Shown here piece by piece: positions 48,255-60,410 of a DNA stretch of 64,000 bases (the first letter of the stretch is position 1; every line of letters starts with the position of its first letter). The DNA is taken from NCBI GenBank assembly GCA_000310025.1, contig FN649737.1:756682-820681 (forward strand), in the 5' to 3' direction. The stretch comes from Ectocarpus siliculosus (taxonomy: Eukaryota; Sar; Phaeophyceae; Ectocarpales; Ectocarpaceae). Under the pieces are notes generated by a model. The model was given only the letters and a program-made list of their open reading frames with translations. It did no database searches and had not been told where the DNA came from. Position numbers and translations under genes: made by a program.

Positions 48255-51200
48255 CTCTTGAAATTGTCATTTGCGTCCGCCGATAGGCCTTGTGACCGGG
48301 CGGAAGATATCACCCTAGCTCAAACAATGAGGATGAGGATCGTCTACCCAGAATAAGGTTGTTCTTGTTTCGAACGTCATTGTTTTTCAATTCTGCGTCG
48401 CCTTGTGAGTGAGCAGGTCCTTTACCTGGGTGGGTACGAGGAAAACGCTTGCATTTTCACTACCACCCTAACCCTATCCCTAGCCTTGTCTACAGGCATT
48501 TTCACGGATGGGTACTTGCAGAATCTATCACGGGGGTCAGAGAGAAAGGTTCAAGAACCAAAACTAATAAAAACAAAAAAACTCACCGTCTTCGTACCAC
48601 TTGGTGCCCTTCGTAGTTACCATGGTCTCCTCGTACTCGGGGACGTACGTGATGCCGTCGACCGATTGTGACACCTGGTGGTTGGTGTCACAATGCCAAG
48701 AACACGTTAGTGGGAACCACAGTATCCTCCACCCTGAAAATCCAGCATGGGTATGTCCCAAGACCGGGCACACTTCCGACGAGCAGAACGTTTGACTCTT
48801 GGCCTGAATGGTGTCAGCTTTACCGAATCCATCTCGACTAGGCGGAAGTGCAGCGACCACACACCCCGCGGCGGGATTATCAAACGCGGTGCAATCACAC
48901 ATGCCTGACCGTGTCACACATATTTTCGGTCATTACCCGAGGTTGATTAGTGTGAAAATAAGGCAACCAACATCCAGCGGTGGGATAGTTTTTGATCAAT
49001 GACCGAGGTTTTGTGACGAAGCAGGAGGCGTTGAAATGTCGGCGTTTCATCACTAGGCGGGGCATGTCGGAAGCCAACAGACCAAAATAATACAACCTAC
49101 ATACGTGCGCTTTACTGCATGTGGCATTTTTAGAACGACAGTCTCCATGAGAGCGTATCCTTCGCGTGGTCATAGTTCACTTCTTGCGGTGGCTGTTGTC
49201 CGGAAGAAATCCAACAGACGCACACGTCTCGAGACGTATACCCCGGCAAACGCACATGCTCCGCGATCCCGCCGCCGTTGAAGGCGAACTCGGTGATGAT
49301 GTCCGACCCCGAGTACTGGGTGTTGAGGGCTTGCTGCAGGCTGAGAAGGTTGGTCAGGTCCTCCCCCGTGCACCGTTGAGAGAGCGCAGCCTCGTTCATT
49401 GCTCCGTCGTACTCGAACTCCGGGGTGGAGAGGAAGAGGTCGTCGACAACCGCTGCCAGGTAGAAACGGCGCTCTCCCTATTCGATTGGAAGAGGGGGGG
49501 TTGGACGGAGGACTAGTTGGGGGCAGCAGGGAACTCCGTACGTACGGTTGAACAACCACGCTTCTCTCATGAGACGGATTATCGTCCTTACTCCGGATAT
49601 GGTTGGATGGAGCTTCGGGTGTCACACTGGATATCGGGCAATGGCATGGCCCGTGAGCAGGGAGGGGTCGGGGATAGAGGTGATGGTGGCCCCTACCGCT
49701 ATGAGTGCGTAACATCATATATCATCATCGACCAACGCTGGAAATCCACCCTGGAGCACACAAACGAATCAACCAATTTCACCCTTCTTCGACGAGCTTT
49801 CCAGACCTATATTTTGGTGGGCACTGCTCCAGACAGGACACAACGACATCGTACACCGTGAACGGTGACAACGGCATCAGCAGAGCACCATCAATGACAA
49901 AACACGTACCATGAAGATGCCCTTGGTGGCCCACTCGTTGTAGAAGTGCGCCCACGGCCACGCGCCGGCGTCGAACCAGCCGATAGTGTTGAAGACGTGC
50001 AGCTCCTCGTGGCCGTCAGCACCGGTGTAGCTGAGCACGGCAGCGTTTTCCTGGTCACCCGCGGCACCGGAGAGGTAAGGCTCGCTGTCACTATCGACAT
50101 ACCTGCACATCGGGCGGGACAGGATGGATGGGGGGGGTTGAATCGGAAGGGTAACCTCCAGGGTACCAGAACAAAGCGTTCCAATGACGTGTGCATCTGC
50201 GGATAGCATGGGGCAGCACATACCCCAGATATTTTAGCGCCAGTCTTTTGGGGTCTCCCTTCTGTTTCTTTGGTACGCTCGCACTTGTTTTCGCCAGAAT
50301 GAACAAAACGAATGGAACGCCGTATCGCCATCGCCATATCAAAAACGGAAAACTCACTGCGCGAGAACCTCGACGACCCCGTCCTCAGGAACCGCGTTGA
50401 TGATCACCGGGTAGCTGAACAGGGCGGGGGTGAAGAGGTTCGGGTCGGTCTGGAAGCCGGGCTGCGTGATGGACACCTTAGTGCTTCCCAGGTCTAGATG
50501 GGGTCGAGATCGTTAATCGGACGAGGGGCAGCAGGCGCAACAGCGAAGGAAAAAAAGGACGACAGTTCGGACTTACACATTAATGTGCGGCCGTCAATAA
50601 GAGCATGAGAGAGCGGGGGAGGAGTTTTAAGAGGGGGGTGGGGGAGACAGAAGAGCACGAGGCAAGAAAAACAGTGGTTGGACGACCGGAAACGGCCAAC
50701 AATACGGAGCTGAAAACAGAGACCGCGCGCCGTTCGCGCGCCGTTCGGGAGCAGCGGCTCGGGTGAGAAAGAACTGCAAGCGCGAGGCGAGGGGGGAATT
50801 GACTGCCGCAGCAAGCGCTGACAACAAGATGACATGCCACGGCCACTGCTGCTTCGCCCAAAATATTTTATCACTTGTTCTTGTTGCTTTGCTCACAAAC
50901 CAGGGCTGGGTGAGAGGTGAAACTCACCGCTGAGCTGCACGAACGCAGGAGTCGTGATGTCGCCGGCGAAGTACGTCTGGATCCCGAGTTTCGTCGTAAA
51001 CTCGGCGGTGGTGTGGGTGAGAGCGGAAGGGAAGTAGACGAGACGGACCTGCACAAAGATGGAAGAGAGGGAGAACCACACAGAAAATATTTAGACAGAT
51101 CACACGCACCGGCAACGGCAAGGGCAAGGACCAGTTGCAGTCCGGGATGAACATGCACACATGCCAGTACACGAGTGCTCTTAGTACCTCAGAAGACAAG

Positions 51201-54200
51201 CTGGTGTTAGCACTTCTGTATCAACACTTTGTACAGAGTACTGTATGGACTAGGCACGAAGCAAGGCGACAAACACCGCACGCCCGAACAAACCAACAAG
51301 GTGAGAACCCGCGGGGTACAAGGGTTTTTCCTCTACACTGCTATTGGTGGCTTTACAGTATCGATTGGCCACTGGATACTTCAAAGCGAACGTTGAAGCC
51401 AGTCTACGACATAATTCTCAAGCAAAACTGTAGATGTAGATCCGTAGATACAAGGGTGTTTCAGGCAGAAATTGTGCGCGAGAGCACATAGTACATACAT
51501 CGATCGATCGAATTTTTTAGAAACAACGAAACCTATTGCAAATATTCTGATCAAGTAGACCTTGCCTATAGCGAGGTATATGATACTCGCGTGTCACGTT
51601 GTACCTTAAACTGTGCCGAGTAGGCCGTGAGGGCGGCAACCTGAGCGGTCGACGGCGCATAGCCGATGTACACGGCGTTGCACAATCCGTGGGGCGTGGC
51701 GTCGGTCGAGTCTACGAGAAGTGCCGTTAGGTCGTCGGTGTCAGACACGACATACTCCTCCTGTAGCCCCAGCAACATCAGCAGCAGCGTTTGCGAAGGC
51801 GGTTGTTGTGTCGGCGTCGATTAGTTGTGATCGGTTAGTAGGCCTCCATGGGTGCGGTTGATCGACTTGGAAGGCGCGGTGGGCGGGGTTCGACTTCGCC
51901 GGCGCCACTCCAATACCTCGCCTCAACTTTTACTAGGCCGTTTATCCGCACAGCAGTAGTAGATTCGTTTCGAGACATAAAAAAGAAAGACTCGTCGTGG
52001 TGTTGAGTGCGGCATCTCTCAACCTCAACAGAAGAAGAATAAGAACTCACCGTCCTGGGAGACCAGTATCCCTTGAAGAACAGCGACATGATGTACAATG
52101 CTGGGTTGTTCTCGTTCGACTGTCCAACCTGGGTTACCATCAACCACGAGAAACGAACCGGCAATAATTATTAAGTTGTAAAGTACGTCGTAGATACCTA
52201 TGTGACTGCGTAGGGAGGAAATCGACGTAATGGGACGGAGACACGATGAAAACAACGGAAAGGCACAGTTAATTGTTTCGTTGCTGTTCGTCAAGTCATC
52301 TCAGTCGACCGTTTTCACCTTTGCCAGGCTTCTCGCTGCCCTACAAATAGTCCTGAAAGTGTGTGTCGACCTTCGTTGCCAGGCATGACAGAGATTGCCG
52401 AAATTATTCAAAAGACAACGTGCGCCATGGAGGAGAATCTGCACACATGAGAAAAAAAGGAGTTGCTGTAGTCTACGGATTACTTCTATCTATTAATGTT
52501 GCATACGCACGGCCACGGAGGAGAACAGGCAGGGCACTAGGTCGACCAGAATGTCTCCGCTAACAGCCGCAGTAGGGGCCGTGGTAGGGGGGGCAGTGGT
52601 AGGCGGGGCCGTGGTAGGAGGTGCCGTAGTAGGAGGGGCCGTGGTAGGAGGGGCCGTGGTAGGAGGTGCCGTAGTGGGAGGGGCAGTGGTAGGAGGTGCC
52701 GTGGTAGGAGGTGCCGTGGTAGGCGGGGCCGTGGTAGGAGGTGCCGTGGTGGGTGGCGCCGTGGTAGGCGGGGCCGTGGTAGGAGGTGCCGTAGTAGGAG
52801 GGGCAGTGGTAGGAGGTGCCGTGGTAGGCGGGGCCGTGGTAGGAGGGGAAGTGGTGGGAGGGGCCGTGGTAGGCGGAGCCGTGGTAGGTGGTGCCGTCGT
52901 GGGCGGCAGCGTGGTAGGTGGAGCGGTGACAGGCGGGGCCGTGGTAGGCGGCGCCGTGGCAGGCGGGGCCGTCACGTCGCCTGTTGTCATCGTTGAACAT
53001 GCAGCAGACCATAACGGCGACAGAGCGGGGGCGAAATTAGGGGGGAGGTGAACGGGAACAGAAATAGACATGTAACGGCCAAACCCCTCCGTCGTCACCG
53101 CCACAACCACCACCACGCAACAACAGTCTACGATTACATGCATACTTCAAGGGAAGCGTTATCGACAATGAAGAAGGGATGCGCATATTTGGCGTCCAAA
53201 TGTATGCTTACCGTCCATGGCGTACACATCCATGGCCCAAGCGCCACCGCAGGTGGACGAAGCGTCTCCGGTGCAGGCGAGAACGCAGTTGTCGGCCTCG
53301 CCGTAGATCGTGTAATCCTCGTCCGCAGTACCGCAGAAGCACCTTTCAACGTGAGTCCAAACCGAGGGCGCCGACAAAGCGAACGAGACCAATCGAAGTT
53401 CGGAGGAAGGGCATCGGCATGTTGTCATCTCTTTTCGTCGGATTCGAACGCTTCGAATAGTTGACAAGAGAGGGAACAATTCAGCCACAGAAACATAAAA
53501 AATTTTGTACTCTCTAACATGGCCAAACCAACAAACACCAAATGTCTCCCACTCACTCTTCCCTGTACTGCAGCCCGAAGTAAGCGTAACCGACGCAGAC
53601 GGCCTTGCAGGTCTGCGAGATTGACGGACGTAAGAAAGAAGCACGGGGGGCGCGTCAATAATGCCGGTTGGTTAGCTCTGGTGGTTCTGTGTAGCGCCGG
53701 TGGAATTTCTGAGCACAGACTGCATCATCCAAGTAATTATGTGTATTGAAAAGCGCCGGCGATGCGCCGGGCACATACCGGCGTTGTTGAGGGGCCCCCA
53801 CTATACACGTTTCGTTAGACGGATCACAGAAGATATTTTCGTGAGAATAAGGGAAAGAGGCCAACGACGTGGCGCCGGTCAAGACAACCGTTTAGACAGA
53901 ACACAATGATACCAGAGACGGAAAAGTGGAATTGGAAAGTCATCAGTACCACACTTCTACAACCAGCGAGGCAACCAAAACCAACACCGATTTGTCGGGG
54001 CGATTCAGCGACAAGCTATCAACCCCTTCTCGAATAACACGCACGGGTGCGACTCCGCGCAGCTGCCGCAAAGGCAGAACCATACCTCCGCGCTGTTGTC
54101 GGAGCTAACAGTCATTGGCGCCGAGAATATCCTGGACCTGGTATCCGCGTAGCAGCCAAGGTACCCCGTGATTACCGCCGTGACAGGAGGGGGCGTGGGA

Positions 54201-57200
54201 GTCGGGGCCGTCGCAGGCGGGGCCGTCACGTCATCTGTTGTCATCGTTCAACATGCACAAGACCACAAAGGCGACAGAGAAGGGGGGCGGGGGTTGGGAA
54301 CATGATCAGACCATCGCAATAACCAACACCGTCGCCACCACCACGCAAGAACGGCCTATGGTTCGACAAGGGAAGGGAAGCGAGTTCGAAGAAAGGCTGC
54401 ACCCGCTTTCGTCCTTGCCCTTACCGTCCATGGCGTACACATCCATGGCCCAATTTCCGCCGCACGTGGACGAAGCGTCTCCGGTGCAGGAGGCAACGCA
54501 GTTGTTGGACTCGCCGTAGATGGTGTAATCCTCGTCCTCAGTGCCACAGAAGCACCTAACAACGTGCATAAACGCCGAGGGGGCCGAAACAGGGAACGAG
54601 TTTTAGAGGAAGGGGCGGAGGGAAATGGGCGTGTTTGCCGCGGTGACGAGGATTGAGTGCATTCAGGTATCCGAACCACAAGACAAGGAAAACCGTAAGG
54701 CCAGTCTGCTGTACCTATTTCCTGCTACATAAAACCCCAACCAACTCGCCGAACCTTTTCGTCGTCTCCGAGCACTCAGTCCAATAGAGAAGTAATCGAG
54801 AACAGAATAACAACTCAACACTGCAATTGCAGTTGAAAATAGCAACATGACCTTCGCTCTTTCAACGAAAACCAACCAAAACACGAAATGTCTCCCACTC
54901 ACTCTTCTCTGTACTGCAGCCCGTAGTAAGCATAACCGACGCAGGCGGCCTTGCAGGTCTGCGAGAGATCGACGGACGGAATACCACAGAAGCGAGTTTC
55001 TTCTCACGGGTCACAGATGGATGGGTCATTTTCCGAGGAAGAGGGTGTAGAGGCCAACGACGCTGCCAGATAAGCATATCCTGATATAGAACACAAACAC
55101 ATGCGGCGGGGCAGTGAAACTGCAATGGCGTAGATACCGTTCTTCGCCACCGAGACCACAAAAACAACAACAATAGTTGGGGCGACAACAACGAGACCAC
55201 AATCCACCTGACCGTTTGTCCGCGAATACGGGGGCGCGATTATGCCCCAGATCGCAACAACAAGGTAGAAACACGTACCTCCGCACTGTTGTCGGAGCTG
55301 ACAATCATTGGCGCCGAAAATATCCTAGACCTGGTATCCGTGTAGCAGCCGAGGTACCCCGTGACCTGATGAACGATGGAAGCCAGGGGCGCGGTGGGCG
55401 GGGCCGTCGTAGGCTCATTCTGGGACCCAACTCACAACAACAGGGAACCCATGATACATTTACTTGCCCGTGTACAGAGTAAACGTAGATTTAGGCGTTA
55501 GTTCTTACCTCGTATTTAAAATTCAAAGAGGACTTTTCGACCAAGTCGTCAGAGTGCATGACCATGGCGCTAGAGACACGGGAGTATTGAAGCGAGTCTA
55601 CATCTCGGCATCGAAATTTAGCAAGTTTTTTGATGAGTTGGCCGCTTTCTTATCCAAAGGGCAAGTCAAGCGACACGTTCTGTCAAAACGCGACATCGAG
55701 TGTGAAACAATAGCTGCTCGTGTTTTCCTACGCTGGCGCGAGGGGAGCCGCGTCTATTGCACGAGACGATACCTTTAGGGGGGCTGGCCGCAACGATACA
55801 AAATTGCCAGGTTTATCTGAACAAAACGACGGATGGCTGTGATTGCGGCAGGACCCTCGACACACTTTCTGCAGTTAGTTTAGTTAAACCGCCCATGGGC
55901 ACCACGTTGGGTCCATGGTGAGCAGCCCGTGGGTAGCCCATGGGCGGTCAATTGTGCCTTCAACCGGAACCAGTGTACTCCTAATCAAGATTATCTGCAT
56001 TGGAACGGACGTTATAGCGGCGAATAACCCTAACGCTTACCCTGACCCTAACCCCAAGCCCACAGATGCGTGCTACACATTGCCGCCGGTGGCTAAGTTC
56101 TAGGTTGATATGCCGGTGGCTAGTGCTACCCGGGTGTCCCATGGGCGGTTTAGCAGAACTGCCAGTAGTGTGGGAGATTGGACTCTACAAGGCTCACGGA
56201 GTGCAAAGATGCTGTGGAAGCCGGCGTGACGCTGCTGTCCACCAAGTGGACAGGCACAAGGTACAAATATATTGTAGCGTGAAAATAACAATCCGGGAAA
56301 GATGACCGTGTTGGCTTGCGTTGGGATCTATGTAATTACCCCGAGGTTACCCCCGTAACGACACTTTATTGACCACAAAGAAAGGCATACACCGTGGCCC
56401 AATCGACGAGTTCGCTGTGATACGTGGTGTGTGAAGATGCACCGAAACTGAGAGGCTGAGGCCGTGAGTATTAATTAATCTCGCTCAAATAAATAATGTG
56501 ATACATACACCCGTGTCGACACCTTTGTAGCGAGTACCAACTAAGGTTGGGTCGGTGGGACCTCCTCGGCGTGACACTTTAATTGGACCACGATGTACAA
56601 TTAGACAAAACCAAGCAAGCAACCACAATCTCGACGGAGCCTGAAACACATGGTTTTTCGTTGTGATGCTGGGGAACGGTGGCAGCAATGTTCGGGTGAA
56701 CGCACTGCACTTCATGTGCCTTATCCTGTCACTCAGCGTGAAGCCAACGCCAGGTTAGCAATTAGTACCACCTGAAACAGGCCAGTGTTCCGTTTTCTGG
56801 AGCCCTCTGGCAGGACACAGGGACACCATTTTCATTAAGGTTTACACGACAAACGAAAATCATTTAGTCTAGAGATCTCGGCCTTCGGATATATTTCCTC
56901 GTTCATGCTGCTTGGCGAGTTCCGATCTCTCTCTCTCTCTCTCCCTCTCTCGTGCCCTGCGCACACACTCTCGGCAGCCTGCCATGAACACTCTTACTCT
57001 CAGTCATGCTGGTGGGGTGTAGACTATACACATTGTGCTCCCCACCAGCCAGATAGGCATAAGACTACAGCAAGCACCTTTCACTTGCTCTCGACGATTC
57101 TGTTCTTATTTCTGTCTATTGTATGGTGCGCGGGTGCGGCGCTCATCATGAACTGCTTATCATATCGTCGGACAGCTTGCCGAGAGGGTCTGGTTGCATA

Positions 57201-57953
57201 CACCTCACACGTCCAATGATGCTTTGTTTCAGAAATAGCACACATGCCACGTCCTATCGAGAACAACAATCCCCCCATGCCGGTTCTCTTCCGTCTTGGG
57301 AACTGTCGCTTCTCTCAGCGTGTGGTGGTGTTGGCAGAACCGCCAAGCCGCAAGACTCTCCATTGTACTACACAGTGTGCACTTGCAATTACAAGTCGTC
57401 TTCTCGGGGAAACATGTGTGCGTCAAAAAGTTATTCCGCCATTCACTCACTTGCCAAACCTGACGGACGGACCCAGCGTTCTTTGGATCGCATCGTAATG
57501 CCGGGGTGTGTACCATAAAAGATGGTGAGCACAAGCATGAACACGGGACGGGGAACGTGACCGGGCATGTGCACGAAGTCTACTCTGCAGGCGGTGGCAA
57601 AGGAGGGCCCCTGGCTTGACGCGGTACGACAAGATACGGCAAAGAACACACCCACCATGCACACCGGACTATTTCGTGTGACCTGCTTGCCTACCTACAT
57701 ATGGTACTTGTTTGCGTACCACGAACAGCAGCAAGCAGCATACGGCACGCAAAACACCACAACCTGGCGGGCGAAACAACGCTGACAAACAAAGACGATG
57801 CTGAACTTGCAGACCCCTTACCGTCGTTTGCAGCCTGCGGGTAGTAGCAGGGGTAGTGACGGGGACGTCTCCATGAGCGCGAATCCCAATCGCGTTCGCA
57901 GCGACGGCACAAAGGGCGCCTGTTACCAGCGCAAGCTGCGGTGATCGCGGCAT
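42136..57953 (-). CDS. Gene B: secreted double-WSC, Agd3-like (CE18) polysaccharide deacetylase
   Basis: The model has 24 exons: 57822-57953, 55279-55419, 54903-54958, 54425-54555, 54086-54234, 53557-53612, 53212-53342, 52511-52980, 52051-52128, 51605-51760, 50928-51048, 50358-50493, 49910-50102, about 49242-49477, 48587-about 48726, 47771-47986, 47281-47520, 46559-46626, 45734-45811, 45327-45457, 44678-44810, 43797-43973, 43165-43283 and 42136-42367. They total 3720 nt in frame (1239 residues). Order: signal peptide (1-22), short EPTTAPPTAP spacer, WSC1 (63-153), spacer, WSC2 (175-265), mucin-like TTAPP linker to about 405, CBM87-like beta region to about 650, deacetylase-like region (VVDDLFL near 662, HHTLIH near 825-830, QIVPRFAT, YMFHQANI), beta-rich tail and an acidic end. 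It is presumably secreted to the wall, held by its WSC domains, and removes acetyl groups from an unknown glycan. Family assignment is by recalled similarity. Confidence 0.77.
44399..44502. repeat. Four copies of a 26-bp unit in intron 21 of gene B
   Basis: Perfect or one-mismatch copies begin at 44399, 44425, 44451 and 44477. The unit runs from CAACTTTTTCG to the AGCGA before the next CAACT. There are no spacers, so it is an ordinary minisatellite. Gene A lacks it. Confidence 0.92.
47578..47621 (-). pseudogene. Relic of the exon 17 start inside intron 16 of gene B
   Basis: The minus strand reads GDVQIVLTTGMR, resembling GNVQIALMTGMW at the start of exon 17 (47520). The AG acceptor of the real exon is not kept in front of the relic. 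See the equivalent in gene A at 29608-29647. Confidence 0.65.
48199..48250. repeat. (GA)26 microsatellite in intron 15 of gene B
   Basis: An uninterrupted GA run of 52 bases, preceded by a short CA run. It is likely to vary between individuals. Confidence 0.97.
52511..52980 (-). repeat. Gene B: coding minisatellite, mucin-like TTAPP linker
   Basis: This 470-nt exon holds about 26 copies of a 15-bp unit read as TTAPP, far more uniform than in gene A, ending in TAAVSGDILVDLVPCLFSSVA. Near-identical units point to recent slippage or unequal exchange. The product is a long, rigid and probably O-glycosylated spacer between the WSC domains and the catalytic part. Confidence 0.88.
53212..54234 (-). 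other. Gene B: WSC domain 2 (exons 5-7), extra module absent from gene A
   Basis: The three exons (149, 56 and 131 nt; 336 in total) start and end in phase 1, so the block can be inserted without a frame change. It starts with a DVTAPPATAPTPTPPPVTA spacer and keeps all eight WSC cysteines. Introns around it resemble those around WSC1, as expected for a tandem duplication of the module. Confidence 0.87.
54425..55419 (-). other. Gene B: WSC domain 1 (exons 2-4)
   Basis: Encodes GYLGCYTDTRSR, TCKAACVGYAYYGLQYREE and CFCGTEDEDYTIYGESNNC through TCGGNWAMDVYAMD, with all eight cysteines. It is preceded by a short NEPTTAPPTAP spacer that gene A probably skips. Confidence 0.87.
55885..56152. mobile_element. 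MITE-like element with 15-bp terminal inverted repeats
   Basis: TAAACCGCCCATGGG (55885-55899) is matched exactly by CCCATGGGCGGTTTA (56138-56152). The body of about 240 bp is non-coding and has another CCCATGGGCGGT box at about 55938. It lies in intron 1 of gene B (2.4 kb, against 1.0 kb in gene A). A clear target-site duplication was not found, so a chance or compound origin remains possible. Confidence 0.5.
57822..57953 (-). other. Gene B exon 1: signal peptide
   Basis: The 44 codons begin MPRSPQLALVTGALCAVAAN, a short basic start and a hydrophobic core ending in AANA. Gene A has MPRPQQLVLAISLWAAAANA at the same place, which supports this ATG over the in-frame one at 58010. After the signal both share GIRAH, DVPVT and RRLQT. 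The exon ends in phase 0 at a GTAAGG donor. Confidence 0.75.
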
Positions 57954-60410
57954 AGCTGCTATTCCCAGTCCGTAGTCGGAGGTCGGCCGAGAGGACAAAG
58001 CCCGAATCACACCACCACCAAGTCAGCAGGATGACTGCTGCAGTGGGGTGAGATAGGGTGTGATACCAAGAGAACGGGAGGATCTGCGATGGTCTTTATG
58101 TTGCGGGCTTCGGGGTCTGTTGGTGTGTGTGGTGTGAGGGATGAGAGGACGATTCGGCTCGTAAAAGCAGGAAGATTCAAATTTACGAATTTTCAGGGAA
58201 CCCCCGCAACCTCCGCAGAAGATATAGACTGCTGTTCGGACGTGGCACCGACACGTTACGAAGATTTTTCCTGCGCTTTTCTACACCAGCACGGCGGGAC
58301 GTGTATGTGGTTTTCAAACCTCGGCGGCGAAGAACTCGAATTTTCTATGAAGCAGGGATGCCATAGAGGGAAGAATACCCCCGGTGGTTGTAGCTTCAAT
58401 TACTGTGAGATCCAAAGGTATATGGAAACTACCTTTTCCCCCCATATATACCTTTGGTGAGATCTGTGCTTGTTGTGTGTGCCCCGGGGGCTGAACACCG
58501 TACAGGACACAAGGTAACACCTCCCCCCCTGGGCCGATTTTCAAAGCTCGATTACTCCACAAAGAGAATGCACCCGTAATAAACGATAATGTATTCGGGT
58601 AGTTCTCGACCAGACAGCTTCATTGCCGCCGCCGTTTTCGCCGCCGCGACTCTTTCCGCCGTGGATAAAATCCAGCTTTGAAAATCGGTCCAGGGCGCGT
58701 GTTATCCTTGTCTACCCTGCTGTAAGTATACTCGCCGCCCGTGGCTTTCTTAATTCGCACACATGATGAGACACGGTGAGGAGAACCAACGTTCGCGTGA
58801 GATCTTTGTGCACGTTACACACCATTCAGAGTGCATGCCTCGTCCTTGGTGGGCAGTGAATGAGTTTTGCGGCCAAGACTTCGGGGAGGAAGGCTTTGCG
58901 CACAGCAAAAAAGAGAGCGCATGCAAGACATGACCAAAAGACGGAACTACTGTACACCTAATGAAGCTTTCGAAGTCTCGGTATTATCCGTTCGTTACTC
59001 GTGAGTCTCAAGCAAACATGGAGCAAGTTTTTAGGGGGAGCGGAGGTGTGCAGAAAACTTCTTCGCGACGTATGGGAGAAAAGTAGTCTACTATAAGTCC
59101 TGCTGAGGGTGTTCGTGCCCTGCGTCACCAGCGGTGAGCGGTACATGCAAGTCGCAAGTATTCGTTTTTTTTTTTTTTCATGATCCTACTTCTCACTGGT
59201 GGTGTCTGATGAAAGTGGTGCAGTAGCGTTTACAGATGTATTCATCCTAACATTTGGCAATCAAACAATAAATTCGAGTGTTGAACAAAACTCGGCGAAC
59301 CCGCCGGCCGTTCGTGCTCCTACTCCACCAAAGGTGAATCGTTTGGGGTATTTCACGTCTGTCTCCATTGCCGTCGGGGATTGTGAGCAATGGCCCTCAA
59401 CATCTCGAGGACACGTCCCCGAGGTGGTGGTGGCAATTGTAGAGGAAACGCTCTTCTCGGGGCCGCGACGGGGCACGCACACCAAGACAGGACACACCGT
59501 CTGCTAAAAACAAGACACCAGCAGTTTGCATAAGCCACTCCTGCACAAACAATATAAAATAATCTTCTTCTCTAAAAGAAACTGTACATGTAGACTACTG
59601 TAGTGTCATAATCAACGTGTCGTCATGAAGGATGCAACTCAATATAAAGCTGCATCAACACGTGGCCACCATGTCATGCTACGGCAACATCGAACTCAGC
59701 TCCACAGATCCTCTATTGCCACCCCAAAACTTGACACTAACAATAAACAATTCGGACGATTGACCCTCGACTCTATACAGAAAAATGTTTGGCCTGTTGG
59801 ACGGATAGATGCAGAACGCGTCAGTCAGTCACCACAAGCTAAAGACAAATCAGCAGAAAAAAAATACTACAACAGAGTACAACCAGCCCTCGCTGCGACC
59901 ACAGTATATATATATATATATAGCAGCGTGCCTTGGGCCGAGAACACCTGGCAAGTGGCAGACAGACAGAAACATCTAGAGCGGAGAGCACGACGTACGG
60001 AAAAACATAAACAGTAGATGACGGGCTGTTCCCTTTGACTCAAGAAACACTTGCAACACTTGCTTCGTTCGCAGCCTTGGTAATCTTCGAAAGATCCAAC
60101 CAATATACAGATGGCGCCTACGAAAAAACTCGAATAGAGAGGCTCACGTGTTCTACACTAAGAGCGCACTCGGAGGAAACGCCCGTACCTACTACCGTAG
60201 CACCGAGAGAGGCCGAGTGGACAGCCAGACTAAACGCGTTTTTGTAAAGCACACCTTCACTCACGGAGATATCAGCAACTCTCAAGACAACAAGGAAGCT
60301 GGGCTACACAATAAGGAAACCCAACGGGAGAGCATGGGAGGCCCCCCATTTCCCTAAAAAAACAGGGTGCAAGAGCCGCAAGTGGCGCACCCCCCTTCCG
60401 CCTTCTGAAG
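57954..60410. promoter_or_regulatory. Region between gene B and gene C
   Basis: It holds the 5' flank of B and 3' flank of C. No gene is recognised. A plus-strand frame of 123 codons lies at 58089-58460, ending in an inverted repeat (CCAAAGGTAT and ATACCTTTGG, about 58412-58456). Other landmarks are a run of 14 T near 59165 and an (AT)n tract near 59905-59922. I could not fix a promoter element. Confidence 0.35.

Noticed and set aside
52551-53051. Long plus-strand frame of AVVGG repeats (166 codons), with a similar one at 35694-36269
   Set aside because: It is the antisense of the TTAPP minisatellite. The 15-bp unit has no stop in several frames, and the minus-strand reading fits splice sites and phase with neighbouring exons.
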